From assembly GCA_019113825.1 (NCBI GenBank), contig DXGR01000080.1, positions 1-64,000 of the forward strand: a DNA stretch of 64,000 nt, in the 5' to 3' direction. The notes under the pieces were generated by a model. The model made no database searches, was not told the origin of the DNA, and worked only from the letters and a program-made list of their open reading frames with translations. The position numbers and the translations under genes are program-made. Positions 40,992-50,795 of this stretch are shown piece by piece. Each line of letters begins with the position of its first letter. Position 1 is the stretch's first letter. The DNA comes from Candidatus Stackebrandtia excrementipullorum. Its GTDB lineage: Bacteria; Actinomycetota; Actinomycetes; Mycobacteriales; Micromonosporaceae.

Positions 40992-42101
40992 ATGTCCATC
41001 ACCGAGGTTGCGGCAACGACCGTCACCGCTCCGTTGCACACCGAGTTCGTCACCGCTTTGCGGCGCACCGGCGACGTTGAAACGGTCGTGGTGACCGTTA
41101 CCGACGATGAAGGAAACGTCGGCCACGGTGAGGCCCCACAGACATGGCGAATCACCGGGCAGTCGTTGGCCGGTGCCACGGCCTGTGTCACAGGCCCACT
41201 TCGTGACGCTCTGCTCGGGCGCGACCCGTTGGATCTCAACGGATGCTTGGACCGAGTAGACGAAGCGGTCGTCGGCAACAGCGCCGCCAAAGCGGCCGTC
41301 GACGTCGCTCTCCACGACCTTTGGGCGCGCCGCAGGAGCCTTTCTCTTGTCGAGGCCCTCGGCGGTACCGCCGCCTCCATCGCCACGGTGGTAACTCTCG
41401 CCGCAGGCGACGCCGAACAGCTGGCACGTTCTGCCGCCGATCGTGTTGCCGAAGGGTTCACCGCGTTGAAGGTCAAGGTAGGGGTGGACCCTGCCGGTGA
41501 CCTGGCGCGTCTCACCGCCATTCGACAGGCGGTCGGACCCAACGTGCCGATAAGAGTCGACGCCAATCAAGGTTGGACTCCCAAGGAATCGGTCCGGATC
41601 ATCCGTGGCATGGAGGACGCGTCGCTGGACATCGAACTGGTTGAACAACCTACCCCTGCCCATGACCTGGACGGCCTCGCGCACGTGACGGCGGCCGTCG
41701 ACACCACGATCCTCGCCGACGAGTCGGTTCACACGTTGCGAGACTTGACCGGAGTGATCACCGCCCGCGCCGCGGACGCCGTCAACATCAAGCTGGCCAA
41801 GTGCGGGGGGCTGCGACCGGCCCAAGCCCTGATGGCCCTTGCGCGAAGCCACGACATCGCCACCACTGTGGGTTCCATGATGGAAGGGCCCATCGGAGTG
41901 GGCGCCATGGCCTGCCTCGCGACCGCACACGGCGTGGACATCACCGCGGACCTGGATGCAGCATGGTGGCTTTCGGATCAGGACAACGGATTGCAATACT
42001 GTGACGGCGCGCTCATACTGCCCACGGGGCCCGGTCTTTCGTCCATAACTTTTTCGTCCCAAACCGGTCTCACTCGGCGTGCCGAGGCTGCATCGGATTG
42101 A
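40992..42101 (+). CDS. ykfB: Dipeptide epimerase (L-Ala-D/L-Glu epimerase, YkfB-like)
   Basis: An enolase-superfamily, muconate-lactonizing-like enzyme. It has LKVKVG with the K-x-K catalytic pair, the metal ligands in RVDANQGW, ELVEQPTPAHD and LADESVHT, and the second lysine in VNIKLAKCGGLRPA. These fit L-Ala-D/L-Glu epimerases, which convert L-Ala-D-Glu from peptidoglycan to L-Ala-L-Glu for reuse. The next gene is a gamma-D-Glu-diamino-acid peptidase type NlpC/P60, and the pair mirrors ykfB-ykfC of Bacillus, which supports this call. Confidence 0.82.
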   Translation: MSITEVAATTVTAPLHTEFVTALRRTGDVETVVVTVTDDEGNVGHGEAPQTWRITGQSLAGATACVTGPLRDALLGRDPLDLNGCLDRVDEAVVGNSAAKAAVDVALHDLWARRRSLSLVEALGGTAASIATVVTLAAGDAEQLARSAADRVAEGFTALKVKVGVDPAGDLARLTAIRQAVGPNVPIRVDANQGWTPKESVRIIRGMEDASLDIELVEQPTPAHDLDGLAHVTAAVDTTILADESVHTLRDLTGVITARAADAVNIKLAKCGGLRPAQALMALARSHDIATTVGSMMEGPIGVGAMACLATAHGVDITADLDAAWWLSDQDNGLQYCDGALILPTGPGLSSITFSSQTGLTRRAEAASD

Positions 42102-42170
42102 CGATTACGTTTATGGTTCCTGGCGGATCATGCGACAACCCTTTGGATTCAACCCCCGGGAGGGGAACAC

Positions 42171-43112
42171 GTGACGGTCGAAATCGGACGAAGTGCACTC
42201 GTGACGGTGGCGGCGGCCACATTGTGGACTTCCCCCAAAGCCGCCGAGATCACCGACCGACTGGCAGTCGGCACTCACTCGGCGATCCGTGAATGGGTCG
42301 CCGGGATGACACGTGAACAGCGAGTCGACGGACTGGTCGACCGGTCACTGTCACAGGTTCTGCTCGGCGAAGAGGTTCACGTCACCGACATCGACGGTGC
42401 CTGGGCCAAGGTGACCACCCCCGCCCAATCGTCCAGCTTGGATGAATCCGGTTACCCGGGGTGGATTCCGATGCGACAATTGATCGCCCCGGCCGAGCAT
42501 CCGCCGACCGTGCCACACGTCGTGGCGGCCACCGCTACGGCCATCCGCGACGAACCCGACGGCGAAGTCCTCATGCCGGGTGTGACGATCGGCACCAGGC
42601 TGAACCTCATCGACGAACCGGCTTACCGAGGCTGGGCTCGCGTGGCGTTGCCGGGGGCACAGCCTCCCGGATGGGTCTTGTTGCGCGACGTGACCGAATG
42701 GCTCAGCGACCCGGTGGGGGCCACATCGGGTCGAATCGACGCCGTCAACATCGCCTCCCAGCTATTGGACGTGCCATACGTGTGGGGTGGTCTGACCGCT
42801 TACGGCCTCGACTGCTCCGGCCTGGTTTACCTCACCTACCGCATGCTCGGTATCGAGTTGCCACGTGACGCACACGATCAAGCCGACGCCACCGAGCCGG
42901 TCTCGACCGACGAGGCTCAGCCGGGCGACCTGTACTTTTTCGCGCGTAACGGCAAACGCATCCACCACATCGGTATTGCCACGAAGACCTCGGATTCGGG
43001 TAAACCCAGCATGATCCACGCCGCCGGGAACTACGGCAAGGTCGTCGCCGAAGAATTCACCGACGAACGCCTCGAAACCTTTGTCGGCGCGCACCGCGTC
43101 TTCACCAACTGA
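42171..43112 (+). CDS. ykfC: NlpC/P60 gamma-D-glutamyl dipeptidyl-peptidase (YkfC-like) with SH3b domains
   Basis: The 313-residue protein has two N-terminal SH3b-like modules (VTVAAATLWTSPKAAEI...GWIPMRQLI and HVVAATATAIRDEPDGEV...GWVLLRDV) and a C-terminal NlpC/P60 domain: VPYVWGGLTAYGLDCSGLVYLTYRMLGIELPRDAHDQA (catalytic Cys), PGDLYFFARNGKRIHHIGIAT (His), MIHAAGN. There is no signal peptide, so it is probably cytoplasmic and cleaves murein peptides, freeing the L-Ala-D-Glu that the upstream epimerase uses. GTG 42171 has a strong GGGAGGGG site. Confidence 0.85.
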   Translation: MTVEIGRSALVTVAAATLWTSPKAAEITDRLAVGTHSAIREWVAGMTREQRVDGLVDRSLSQVLLGEEVHVTDIDGAWAKVTTPAQSSSLDESGYPGWIPMRQLIAPAEHPPTVPHVVAATATAIRDEPDGEVLMPGVTIGTRLNLIDEPAYRGWARVALPGAQPPGWVLLRDVTEWLSDPVGATSGRIDAVNIASQLLDVPYVWGGLTAYGLDCSGLVYLTYRMLGIELPRDAHDQADATEPVSTDEAQPGDLYFFARNGKRIHHIGIATKTSDSGKPSMIHAAGNYGKVVAEEFTDERLETFVGAHRVFTN

Positions 43113-43119
43113 AACGGAC

Positions 43120-43156
43120 AGCGCGGGCGACCCGTTCACCGGGCCGCCCGCGCTGC
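43120..43156. terminator. Bidirectional terminator between ykfC and uvrB
   Basis: CAGCGCGGGCG and CGCCCGCGCTG form a perfect 11-bp stem between two convergent genes. T-runs are weak. Confidence 0.6.
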
Positions 43157-43165
43157 ACTCTCGTA

Positions 43166-45265
43166 TCAGGCGCCAGCCTCATCGAACTGACGCAACTCCC
43201 GCTTCAGCTCCGTGATCTCGTCCCGGTACCGGGCAGCCACCTCAAACTGCAGTTCTCGCGCCGCCGTCAACATTTGTTCGTTCAGAGTGGCGATCATGGC
43301 CTCCAGTTCGTCCCGGGGCGCACCTTCGGCCGTCGACACAATGGCGCCGGTGCGGCTGCGCACCCCGGGAACGGGAGCCTTGCCCCGGCTCTGCTGCCGA
43401 CCCGAACCGCCCAACAACGTCTCCGAATCGGAGGCTTCGGTGTAGATGTCGTCGAGGATGTCACCGATTCGTTTTCGTAGGGGCTTGGGATCGATGCCGT
43501 GTTCGGCATTGTGAGCCAGCTGTTTCTCACGGCGCCGGTCGGTCTCGTCGATGGCCGAACGCATGGAATCGGTGATCTTGTCGGCATACATGATGACTTC
43601 ACCGGAGACGTTTCGCGCAGCACGACCGATCGTCTGGATCAGTGACGTACCGGACCGGAGGAATCCCTCCTTGTCCGCATCGAGAATCGCCACGAGCGAG
43701 ACCTCCGGAAGGTCCAGGCCCTCCCGAAGCAGGTTGATGCCCACGAGAACGTCGAAGTCGCCCGACCTCAGCTCTCGCAACAACTCCACGCGCCGCAACG
43801 TGTCGACCTCCGAGTGCAGGTACCGCACCCGAATGTCGTTGTCCAGGAAGTAGTCGGTCAGGTCCTCGGCCATCTTCTTGGTCAAGGTCGTCACCAGGAC
43901 GCGCTCGTCACGTGCCGCGCGCTCACCGATTTCGTGCATAAGGTCGTCGATCTGTCCCTTGGTGGGACGAACCACCACCCGGGGGTCGACCAGGCCCGTA
44001 GGACGAATAACCTGTTCGGCGTACTGACCGTGCGCCTGTTCCATCTCCCAGTTGCCGGGCGTGGCGGACATGTACACCGTTTGCCCAACTCGGTCTCGGA
44101 ACTCGTCGAACCGCAGCGGGCGGTTGTCCATCGCGCTGGGAAGACGAAAGCCGTGCTCCACCAGGGTTCGCTTGCGTGAGGCATCCCCCTCGTACATTCC
44201 GCCGACCTGTGGAACGGTGACATGTGATTCGTCGATGATCGTCACGAAGTCACTCGGGAAGTAGTCGATAAGACAGTGCGGAGCGCTCCCCTCCTCACGG
44301 TCGTCGATGTGCCGCGAGTAGTTCTCGATGCCGGAGCACGAACCGATTTGCCGCATCATCTCGATGTCATAGGCGGTTCGCATCCGCAACCGCTGCGCTT
44401 CCAACAGCTTTCCCTGACGTTCCAGCTCGGCGAGACGCTCTGCCAGTTCGAGCTCGATGGCACCAATGGCGCGTTCCATCCGCTCCGTACCGGTTGCGTA
44501 ATGGCTGCCCGGGAAGATCAACACCCGGTCGGTTTCTCGGACCACGTCCCCGGTCAACGGATGCAGGAAGTACAGTTTTTCGATCTCGTCGCCGAACATC
44601 TCGATGCGGATGGCGAGCTCTTCGTACGCGGGAATGATCTCGATGGTGTCGCCGCGTACCCGGAACGTTCCGCGGGTGAACGCAAGATCGTTGCGGGTGT
44701 ACTGCACGTCGACCAGTCGACGCAGCAGTTCATTGCGGTCGTACTCCTCGCCGACCCGGATGTCCGTGGCTCCGAGGAGATATTCCGACGGGGTGGCCAA
44801 CCCGTAAATCGCCGACACGGTCGCCACCACGACGACATCGCGGCGAGTCAACAACGCGTGGGTCGCCGAGTGGCGGAGCCGTTCGACCTCGTCGTTGATC
44901 GAGGAGTCCTTCTCGATGTAGGTGTCGGTTTGAGGAACGTAGGCCTCGGGCTGGTAGTAGTCGTAATAGGAGACGAAGTACTCGACAGCGTTGTCGGGCA
45001 ACAGTTCCCGAAACTCCTTGGCCAATTGCGCAGCCAGCGTCTTGTTGTGTGCCATCACCAGCGCCGGGCGTTGCAACCGCTCGATCAGCCACGCAGCCGT
45101 CGCGCTTTTCCCGGTCCCCGTGGCACCCAATAGAACGACATCGCGCTCACCACCGTTGACTCGACGCGCCAGCTCGTCGATCGCCGTCGGCTGGTCACCG
45201 GCCGGTTCGTAGTCGCTGATGACGGTGAACGTGCCGTCGTACCGTGGAATGTCGTCGGTTGTCAC
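43166..45265 (-). CDS. uvrB: Excinuclease ABC subunit B
   Basis: UvrB verifies DNA damage and recruits UvrC. It shows [17 protein letters not shown], Walker [17 protein letters not shown], the beta-hairpin [36 protein letters not shown], the helicase blocks [17 protein letters not shown] and [44 protein letters not shown], and a C-terminal UVR domain. The track adds 21 codons; GTG 45265 ([13 protein letters not shown]) is the better start, giving 699 residues. Confidence 0.97.
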   Translation of the reverse strand: MTTDDIPRYDGTFTVISDYEPAGDQPTAIDELARRVNGGERDVVLLGATGTGKSATAAWLIERLQRPALVMAHNKTLAAQLAKEFRELLPDNAVEYFVSYYDYYQPEAYVPQTDTYIEKDSSINDEVERLRHSATHALLTRRDVVVVATVSAIYGLATPSEYLLGATDIRVGEEYDRNELLRRLVDVQYTRNDLAFTRGTFRVRGDTIEIIPAYEELAIRIEMFGDEIEKLYFLHPLTGDVVRETDRVLIFPGSHYATGTERMERAIGAIELELAERLAELERQGKLLEAQRLRMRTAYDIEMMRQIGSCSGIENYSRHIDDREEGSAPHCLIDYFPSDFVTIIDESHVTVPQVGGMYEGDASRKRTLVEHGFRLPSAMDNRPLRFDEFRDRVGQTVYMSATPGNWEMEQAHGQYAEQVIRPTGLVDPRVVVRPTKGQIDDLMHEIGERAARDERVLVTTLTKKMAEDLTDYFLDNDIRVRYLHSEVDTLRRVELLRELRSGDFDVLVGINLLREGLDLPEVSLVAILDADKEGFLRSGTSLIQTIGRAARNVSGEVIMYADKITDSMRSAIDETDRRREKQLAHNAEHGIDPKPLRKRIGDILDDIYTEASDSETLLGGSGRQQSRGKAPVPGVRSRTGAIVSTAEGAPRDELEAMIATLNEQMLTAARELQFEVAARYRDEITELKRELRQFDEAGA

Positions 45266-45367
45266 GAGCCCTAAAATACGCCGCGGTTGTGACAACGGCG
45301 AACACGAACACTCCTGTGATCGCGTCACAATGAATCACCAGACCCGGCCTGACTCGTTGAGCGTTAC

Positions 45368-46801
45368 GTGGGTATCACCAAGCGCCAGAAGTTCGACACG
45401 TTCATGGTGTGGCTGGTGTGCGCCGGGCTCGCCGCGGCATTGGCCTGGACCGGCGTCAGCTGTATGAGCCGCACACCCGACCAACCGCGCCCCGTTACCG
45501 CGGTCGAAGCGGGGCGCCTTGCTCAGATCCGCGCCACCGGCGCCGACATGGGCACCACCGCGATGCGGTTGGAACTTCCGGAGTCGATGGGAGCGGTCGG
45601 GCTCGACGGTTATGTCGACTGGACGAGTCCCATGGTGCACGCCACCACACGACTCGACGGGGAACCGACCGGTCTGATTCAAGCGGTGCCGGGGCTGATC
45701 GCCGGTCACCCGGCCACCGATGTCGATGCCATGACCGAGCCACCGGCCGACGGATGGACCGTGCGTCGCATGCAGCAGTCGCAGTCCGCCGATGCCGATC
45801 CCGGGCAAGCCGCCGTCGACATCCTGCTGTCTGCTGTCCTCGCGCTGGGGTCATCGGCGCCCGTCGACGCGTCCTTTCTCACCCAGACCGGTGTGTGGCT
45901 CAAGGAGGCCACCGTCGACGGTGAGACCGTGGACGTCATACGTGCACCGCTCCTTCTGCAACCGGGCACCGACGATACGGAAAACGCCGAATCGCCCGAA
46001 GCCGTCTTCTGGGTCGATCGGGATTCACAGCTTCGTCGGCTTCAAGCCGACCCTGCCGGAAACGGTCTGGCGACGATCGACCTTCTACTCGATCAGCCGG
46101 AGGTTCCGCGCCTGGAACCGGTCGCCGTGTTGGGTGGGCCGGCAGTGGAGCCCCGAGACCTTTCCGCCGAGGAGGCCGAACGTATCGCGGACCTGAGGTC
46201 GACCACCAGCGGTCGAGCAGCTCGCATCGACCTTCGCCTGCCCGTGGGCGACGACGAAATCCTCACAGCCCGGGGATGGGTCGATTGGAGATCGGCGGTG
46301 GCATACCTTGCGGTGGACGCTCCCGGAGACAACGAAGACGGTCTTCTGTTCGCGTTGGGTTCGGGAGCCGCCGAGATCGCGCTGCCCGTCGACGGAATGC
46401 CACCGGCCGAACCGCCGACGGAGGGCTGGACTGCCCAGCGTTGGGGTGAGCGGGTCGAAAGTGGCGGAAGTGGTGACTTTGACACCCTCGTGTATCAGCT
46501 CCTGGCCATGGGCTCGCTGGAGATCAACACCGCAGAGGAAGCGGACGAAGCGGGGACATGGCTACGCGACGACGACGTCGACGGGACCCCTGTGGACGTC
46601 GTCGAGTTGACCGCTCCCGGCGAAAACGAAACCGAGGCCGGCGCCGCACCGTTCCGATACTGGGTTGACCAAGACGAATCTCTGGTGCATCGTGTCCAAC
46701 TGCGGACCAACGGTTTCGGCATGGGACAGGCCACATTGACCATCGAGGATCCACCGATGCTGAGTGTCCCGTACGACATTGTGGCGGCCTTGGCCGGTTA
46801 G
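45368..46801 (+). CDS. Membrane-anchored protein with two tandem LolA/LppX-like domains
   Basis: After an N-terminal transmembrane or lipoprotein-like segment (FMVWLVCAGLAAALAWTGVSCMSRTPDQ), the protein carries two homologous halves of about 210 residues. Matching landmarks: GLDGYVDWTSPMVHATT vs TARGWVDWRSAVAYLAV; VWLKEATVDGETVDVIRAP vs TWLRDDDVDGTPVDVVELTAP; FWVDRDSQLRRLQADPAGNGLATIDL vs YWVDQDESLVHRVQLRTNGFGMGQATLTI. The WVD...L...R pattern is like that of LppX/LprG lipid-carrier domains (inference). Start GTG 45368. Function unknown; divergent from uvrB. Confidence 0.7.
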   Translation: MGITKRQKFDTFMVWLVCAGLAAALAWTGVSCMSRTPDQPRPVTAVEAGRLAQIRATGADMGTTAMRLELPESMGAVGLDGYVDWTSPMVHATTRLDGEPTGLIQAVPGLIAGHPATDVDAMTEPPADGWTVRRMQQSQSADADPGQAAVDILLSAVLALGSSAPVDASFLTQTGVWLKEATVDGETVDVIRAPLLLQPGTDDTENAESPEAVFWVDRDSQLRRLQADPAGNGLATIDLLLDQPEVPRLEPVAVLGGPAVEPRDLSAEEAERIADLRSTTSGRAARIDLRLPVGDDEILTARGWVDWRSAVAYLAVDAPGDNEDGLLFALGSGAAEIALPVDGMPPAEPPTEGWTAQRWGERVESGGSGDFDTLVYQLLAMGSLEINTAEEADEAGTWLRDDDVDGTPVDVVELTAPGENETEAGAAPFRYWVDQDESLVHRVQLRTNGFGMGQATLTIEDPPMLSVPYDIVAALAG

Positions 46802-46889
46802 ACCGGCAGCCGCCTTGTCCACGGTATTCACTCCATGCCCGTAACAAGGTCGCGATGACCGGTCTTTTAACGAGGCGAGGGAACGACAG

Positions 46890-47645
46890 ATGGATTCCGA
46901 GTTTGACCGTCTGGTGGCCGAAGCATCCGCCGCAGACGTCGACGGATGGGACTTCGGTTGGTTGCGCGGGCGCGCAACCGAGGAGCGCCCGCCGTGGGGC
47001 TACTCCCGTGTCATGGCGGAGCGACTCGCCCAAGCCGAGCGAGCCCTGGACCTTGCGACCGGCGGCGGCGAGGTTCTCAACGAGGCCCCCACGTTTCCGC
47101 CCGTCATGGTGGCCACCGAATCATGGCCGCCGAACCTTTCCAAGGCGGCCGAACTGTTGGCTCCACGTGGCGTCAACGTGGTCGCGGCACACTGGCCGGG
47201 CCCACTACCCTTCGACGCCGAAACGTTCGATCTTGTCGTCGCCAGGCACCCCGTGGGTGTGCGTTGGAGCGAGATTTCACGTGTCCTGGCTCAGGGGGGC
47301 CACTATGTGGCCCAGCATGTCGGTCCGGCAAGCGCCGTGGAGGTCACCGAATGGTTTCTCGGGCCTCAACCGGGTGCCTTCGGCAATCGAACGCCTCAAG
47401 CTGCTCGCGATGGCGCCACGAAGGCAGGTCTGACCGTGGTCAACCTACGTTCGCGGCGCCTGCGGATGGAATTCTTCGACGTGGGCGCCGTCGTCTACTT
47501 CCTTCGCAAGGTGATCTGGATCGTCCCGGGTTTCACCGTCGACGACCATGTACCCGCATTGGAGGCGATGCATCGTCACATCCAACGCAGGGGATCGTTC
47601 GTGGCGCACTCGGCGAGAATGCTCATCGAGACGGTCAAACGCTAA
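46890..47645 (+). CDS. SAM-dependent methyltransferase
   Basis: The 251-residue product has the Rossmann SAM motif AERALDLATGGGEVLNEAPTFPPVMVATESWPPNLSKAAELL, then PFDAETFDLVVARHPVGVRWSEISRVLAQGGHYVAQHVG, typical of class I methyltransferases (Methyltransf_11 type). The substrate is unknown. It is convergent with coaE; stop codons overlap. Confidence 0.8.
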   Translation: MDSEFDRLVAEASAADVDGWDFGWLRGRATEERPPWGYSRVMAERLAQAERALDLATGGGEVLNEAPTFPPVMVATESWPPNLSKAAELLAPRGVNVVAAHWPGPLPFDAETFDLVVARHPVGVRWSEISRVLAQGGHYVAQHVGPASAVEVTEWFLGPQPGAFGNRTPQAARDGATKAGLTVVNLRSRRLRMEFFDVGAVVYFLRKVIWIVPGFTVDDHVPALEAMHRHIQRRGSFVAHSARMLIETVKR

Positions 47646-48832
47646 GCACGGCCACCATCGAGCGTCGAGGCCTGCGCCCACGGCGCGACTCGCTTCCACA
47701 CCTGGTCAAACCAGGGCTCTTTTATCCGGGCATAGTCGGCGACGTCGTGTGCCCTAGCTGCGATGTCCCGTTTAACGGCGGTGTACTGGTCACGCTCGTG
47801 CGGGTGCGCCCGCAAAAAATCGCGCATGGCGGTCGCAAAATACGCGCCCTGTGACCCCTCACGGCGCACGTGTATATGGGAGCGGTCGGCCGGGTCCACG
47901 CCGACGTGCATCCTTTTCTCCCAATCACGGCGGTCGGGAGCGAACGGTTTGGGGGTATCGTGGCGAATCGGTATCAATGGAAAACCGGCGGCCGTCAACC
48001 GCTCGGCGAATCCGTCCGCCACCGCCAGGTCCGTCACCGTCATCTGGACATCGATGACGTCCTTCGCCGCCTGCCCCGGAACCGAAGTCGATCCTATGTG
48101 CTCAATACGTTGAACGTCGTCGCCAAGTAGATACCGAAGCCTCGCGGCCAAGCGATCGAACCTACGCGGCCATTCCGGGTCGTATTCGACCACCTCGACC
48201 GGCCCCGGCAACCCGACCACCTCGCCGCGTCGCTTCCGTGCCTCGAACACGAGTAGGCGGTCGTGCCACAACCTCGACACCGTCGATTCGGTGTCTGCCA
48301 GATCACCGGAATTGTCGATCACGATATCGGCGATCTTGAGCCTTGTCTCCTCAGCCGCCTGAGCCCGGATACGGGCGGTCGCGGCCTCACGTTCCACTCC
48401 CCTGTCGGCCAGCCGCTGAAGACGCGTCTCCATGTCCGCTGTCACCACCACGACCACATCGAACGTCGACGCCAATCCAACCTCCGCCAGCAGAGGCACG
48501 TCTTGGACCACGATCGCGTCCGCCGGAGCAGCCTCGGTCAACTCGCGGGCTCGCGCGCGCACCCGGGGGTGGATGATCGCCTCCAGGCGCGATCGTGCCT
48601 CGGCGTCTCCGAATACCAGCCGGGCGATCGCAGCTCGGTCCAATGCACCGTCGGCGCCCACCGCTTCACTCCCGAAGGCAGCGACAATGGCAGCGATACC
48701 GTCGGTGCCGGGCGCCACAACGTCCCTAGCCAACGTGTCGGAATCGATGATCACAGCGCCGTTCTGCGCCAGAAAACGGGCAACGGTACTTTTCCCCGCT
48801 CCCATGCCACCGGTCAGTCCCACATTCAACAC
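47642..48832 (-). CDS. coaE: Dephospho-CoA kinase fused to a GrpB (UPF0157) domain
   Basis: CoaE phosphorylates dephospho-CoA in the last step of CoA synthesis. Residues 1 to 200 show GLTGGMGAGKSTVARFLAQNGAVIIDSDTLARDVV (P-loop and acid), VVQDVPLLAEVG and FEARKRRGE. Residues about 206-396 form a GrpB/UPF0157 nucleotidyltransferase-like domain: VVEYDPEWPRRFDRLAARLRYLLGDDVQRIEHIGSTSVPGQAAKDVIDVQMTV. This fusion is common in actinobacteria; the extra domain's role is unknown. Confidence 0.95.
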   Translation of the reverse strand: MLNVGLTGGMGAGKSTVARFLAQNGAVIIDSDTLARDVVAPGTDGIAAIVAAFGSEAVGADGALDRAAIARLVFGDAEARSRLEAIIHPRVRARARELTEAAPADAIVVQDVPLLAEVGLASTFDVVVVVTADMETRLQRLADRGVEREAATARIRAQAAEETRLKIADIVIDNSGDLADTESTVSRLWHDRLLVFEARKRRGEVVGLPGPVEVVEYDPEWPRRFDRLAARLRYLLGDDVQRIEHIGSTSVPGQAAKDVIDVQMTVTDLAVADGFAERLTAAGFPLIPIRHDTPKPFAPDRRDWEKRMHVGVDPADRSHIHVRREGSQGAYFATAMRDFLRAHPHERDQYTAVKRDIAARAHDVADYARIKEPWFDQVWKRVAPWAQASTLDGGRA

Positions 48833-49006
48833 GAGCCGATTGTCTCATTCGGTCCGCAGTAGTCGAGTGGACCGTTGGGCAAGCAACGAGCCCACCCGGG
48901 TATCGCAGCCGAGTGGGCTCTTGCCAACTGTTGTGCCGGTGTTGAAGGCGCCCCGTTCAAACACCGGATTCAGCCTATACCTGCTGATCAGCGGCTTTTA
49001 CACGGG

Positions 49007-49042
49007 GCCGGGGGCGGCCGGATAATTCCGACCGCCCCCGGC
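49007..49042 (-). terminator. Terminator after rpsA
   Basis: GCCGGGGGCGG and CCGCCCCCGGC are perfect arms around 14 nt, 11 bp beyond the rpsA stop. A second shorter hairpin, GAGCCCAC/GTGGGCTC, lies at 48888-48920 in the same gap. Confidence 0.6.
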
Positions 49043-49052
49043 TCAGGTATTT

Positions 49053-50561
49053 CTAGCTACCGGCCAGCTTCTCGCGCAGTGCTGCGAGAGCCTCGTCGGT
49101 GGCCAAGGTCCCCGAGGGGCCCTGGTCGGGCTGCGAAGCCGTCTGAGTCTGCTTCTTCTTCTCAGTCGGCTTGCGCTCGCTCTGGGCGCTCTCGCCGCCG
49201 TCTGCCGGCGGTTCACCGATAACCCGCTCGGCGATCTGGCGACCGTGCTCTTCCCAGCGGGAGCGAGCGTCGGCGTACTGACGCTCCCATTCCTCGCGAG
49301 CCGCGTCGTAGCCGTCCAGCCACTCGCCGGTCTCGGAGTCGAAGCCCTCCGGGTAGATGTAGTTGCCCTGGTCGTCGTACTGAGCGGCCATACCGTACAG
49401 CGTCGGGTCGAACGCTTCCTCGTTCTCCACGTACGCTTCGTTGGCCTGCTTCAGCGACAACGAAATCCGCCGCCGGTCCAGGTCGATGTCGATGACCTTG
49501 ACCATCACGTCGCTGCCGACCTCGACGACCTGCTCGGGCACCTCAACGTGGCGCTCGGCCAGCTCGGAGATGTGGACCAGGCCTTCGATGCCGTCTTCCA
49601 CGCGAACGAATGCACCGAACGGAACCAGCTTGGTGACCTTGCCGGGCACGATCTGGCCGATGGCGTGAGTACGCGCAAACTGACGCCACGGGTCTTCCTG
49701 GGTCGCCTTCAGCGACAAGGAAACGCGTTCGCGCTCCATGTCGACCTCAAGCACCTCGACCTCGACCTCTTTGCCGACCTCGACGACTTCGCCCGGGTGG
49801 TCGATGTGCTTCCAGGACAGCTCCGACACGTGCACCAGGCCGTCCACGCCGCCCAGGTCGACGAACGCACCGAAGTTGACGATCGAGGACACGACGCCCT
49901 TGCGGACCTGCCCCTTCGCCAGCTTGTTGAGGAACTCGGTACGAACCTCGGACTGCGTCTGCTCCAGCCAAGAACGACGGGACAGAACCACGTTATTACG
50001 GTTCTTGTCCAGCTCGATGATCTTGGCTTCCAGCTCCCGGCCGACATAAGGCTGGAGGTCACGAACCCTGCGCATCTCGACCAGCGACGCGGGAAGGAAC
50101 CCACGCAGGCCGATGTCGAGGATCAGGCCGCCCTTGACCACCTCGATGACGGAGCCGCGCACGACACCGTCTTCTTCCTTGACCTTCTCGATCGTGCCCC
50201 ATGCGCGCTCGTACTGAGCACGCTTCTTCGACAAGATCAGGCGGCCTTCTTTGTCCTCCTTTTGAAGGACCAGCGCCTCAACGTGGTCACCGGTGGATAC
50301 GACTTCCGCCGGGTCTACGTCGTGCTTAATTGACAATTCGCGGGAGGGGATCACACCCTCGGTCTTGTAGCCGATGTCGAGCAGGACCTCGTCCCGGTCG
50401 ACTTTGACTACGGTGCCTTCAACGATGTCGCCGTCGTTGAAGTACTTGATGGTCTCGTCGATCGCGGCGAGGAGGGCTTCCTCACTACCAAGGTCGTCGA
50501 CGGCGACCTGGGGGCCGTTTTCGGCGGCGGTGCTCGAGGTGGCCTCGATGCTGCTCGTCAT
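49053..50561 (-). CDS. rpsA: 30S ribosomal protein S1
   Basis: S1 helps mRNA bind the ribosome. The 502-residue protein has four S1 OB-folds in order (GDIVEGTVVKVDRDEVLLDIGYKTEGVIPSREL; GSVIEVVKGGLILDIGLRGFLPASLV; GVVSSIVNFGAFVDLGGVDGLVHVSELSW; GKVTKLVPFGAFVRVEDGIEGLVHISELA), typical of actinobacterial S1, then an acidic/charged tail. ATG 50561 (MTSSIEATSSTAAEN) is chosen over the track's earlier start. Confidence 0.96.
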   Translation of the reverse strand: MTSSIEATSSTAAENGPQVAVDDLGSEEALLAAIDETIKYFNDGDIVEGTVVKVDRDEVLLDIGYKTEGVIPSRELSIKHDVDPAEVVSTGDHVEALVLQKEDKEGRLILSKKRAQYERAWGTIEKVKEEDGVVRGSVIEVVKGGLILDIGLRGFLPASLVEMRRVRDLQPYVGRELEAKIIELDKNRNNVVLSRRSWLEQTQSEVRTEFLNKLAKGQVRKGVVSSIVNFGAFVDLGGVDGLVHVSELSWKHIDHPGEVVEVGKEVEVEVLEVDMERERVSLSLKATQEDPWRQFARTHAIGQIVPGKVTKLVPFGAFVRVEDGIEGLVHISELAERHVEVPEQVVEVGSDVMVKVIDIDLDRRRISLSLKQANEAYVENEEAFDPTLYGMAAQYDDQGNYIYPEGFDSETGEWLDGYDAAREEWERQYADARSRWEEHGRQIAERVIGEPPADGGESAQSERKPTEKKKQTQTASQPDQGPSGTLATDEALAALREKLAGS

Positions 50562-50795
50562 GTGGGTTGGTGCTCCGGTTACTGGTGGTCTCTCGTTGCC
50601 TGTGTGCGGGGCCGTCACCTGAAAACACGTCAGATGGTGTAGACCTACTCCATGCCGAGGCCACCGGCTCCCACGATCGCACCCACCAGCCTACCGTGTC
50701 TTCACGTACCACACGCACTCGCACCCGGTCTCAACCCGATCCGTATTGCGCGCGTCACCTGGCGGTCATCACCGGCAGATGATTCAAGTTCACTC

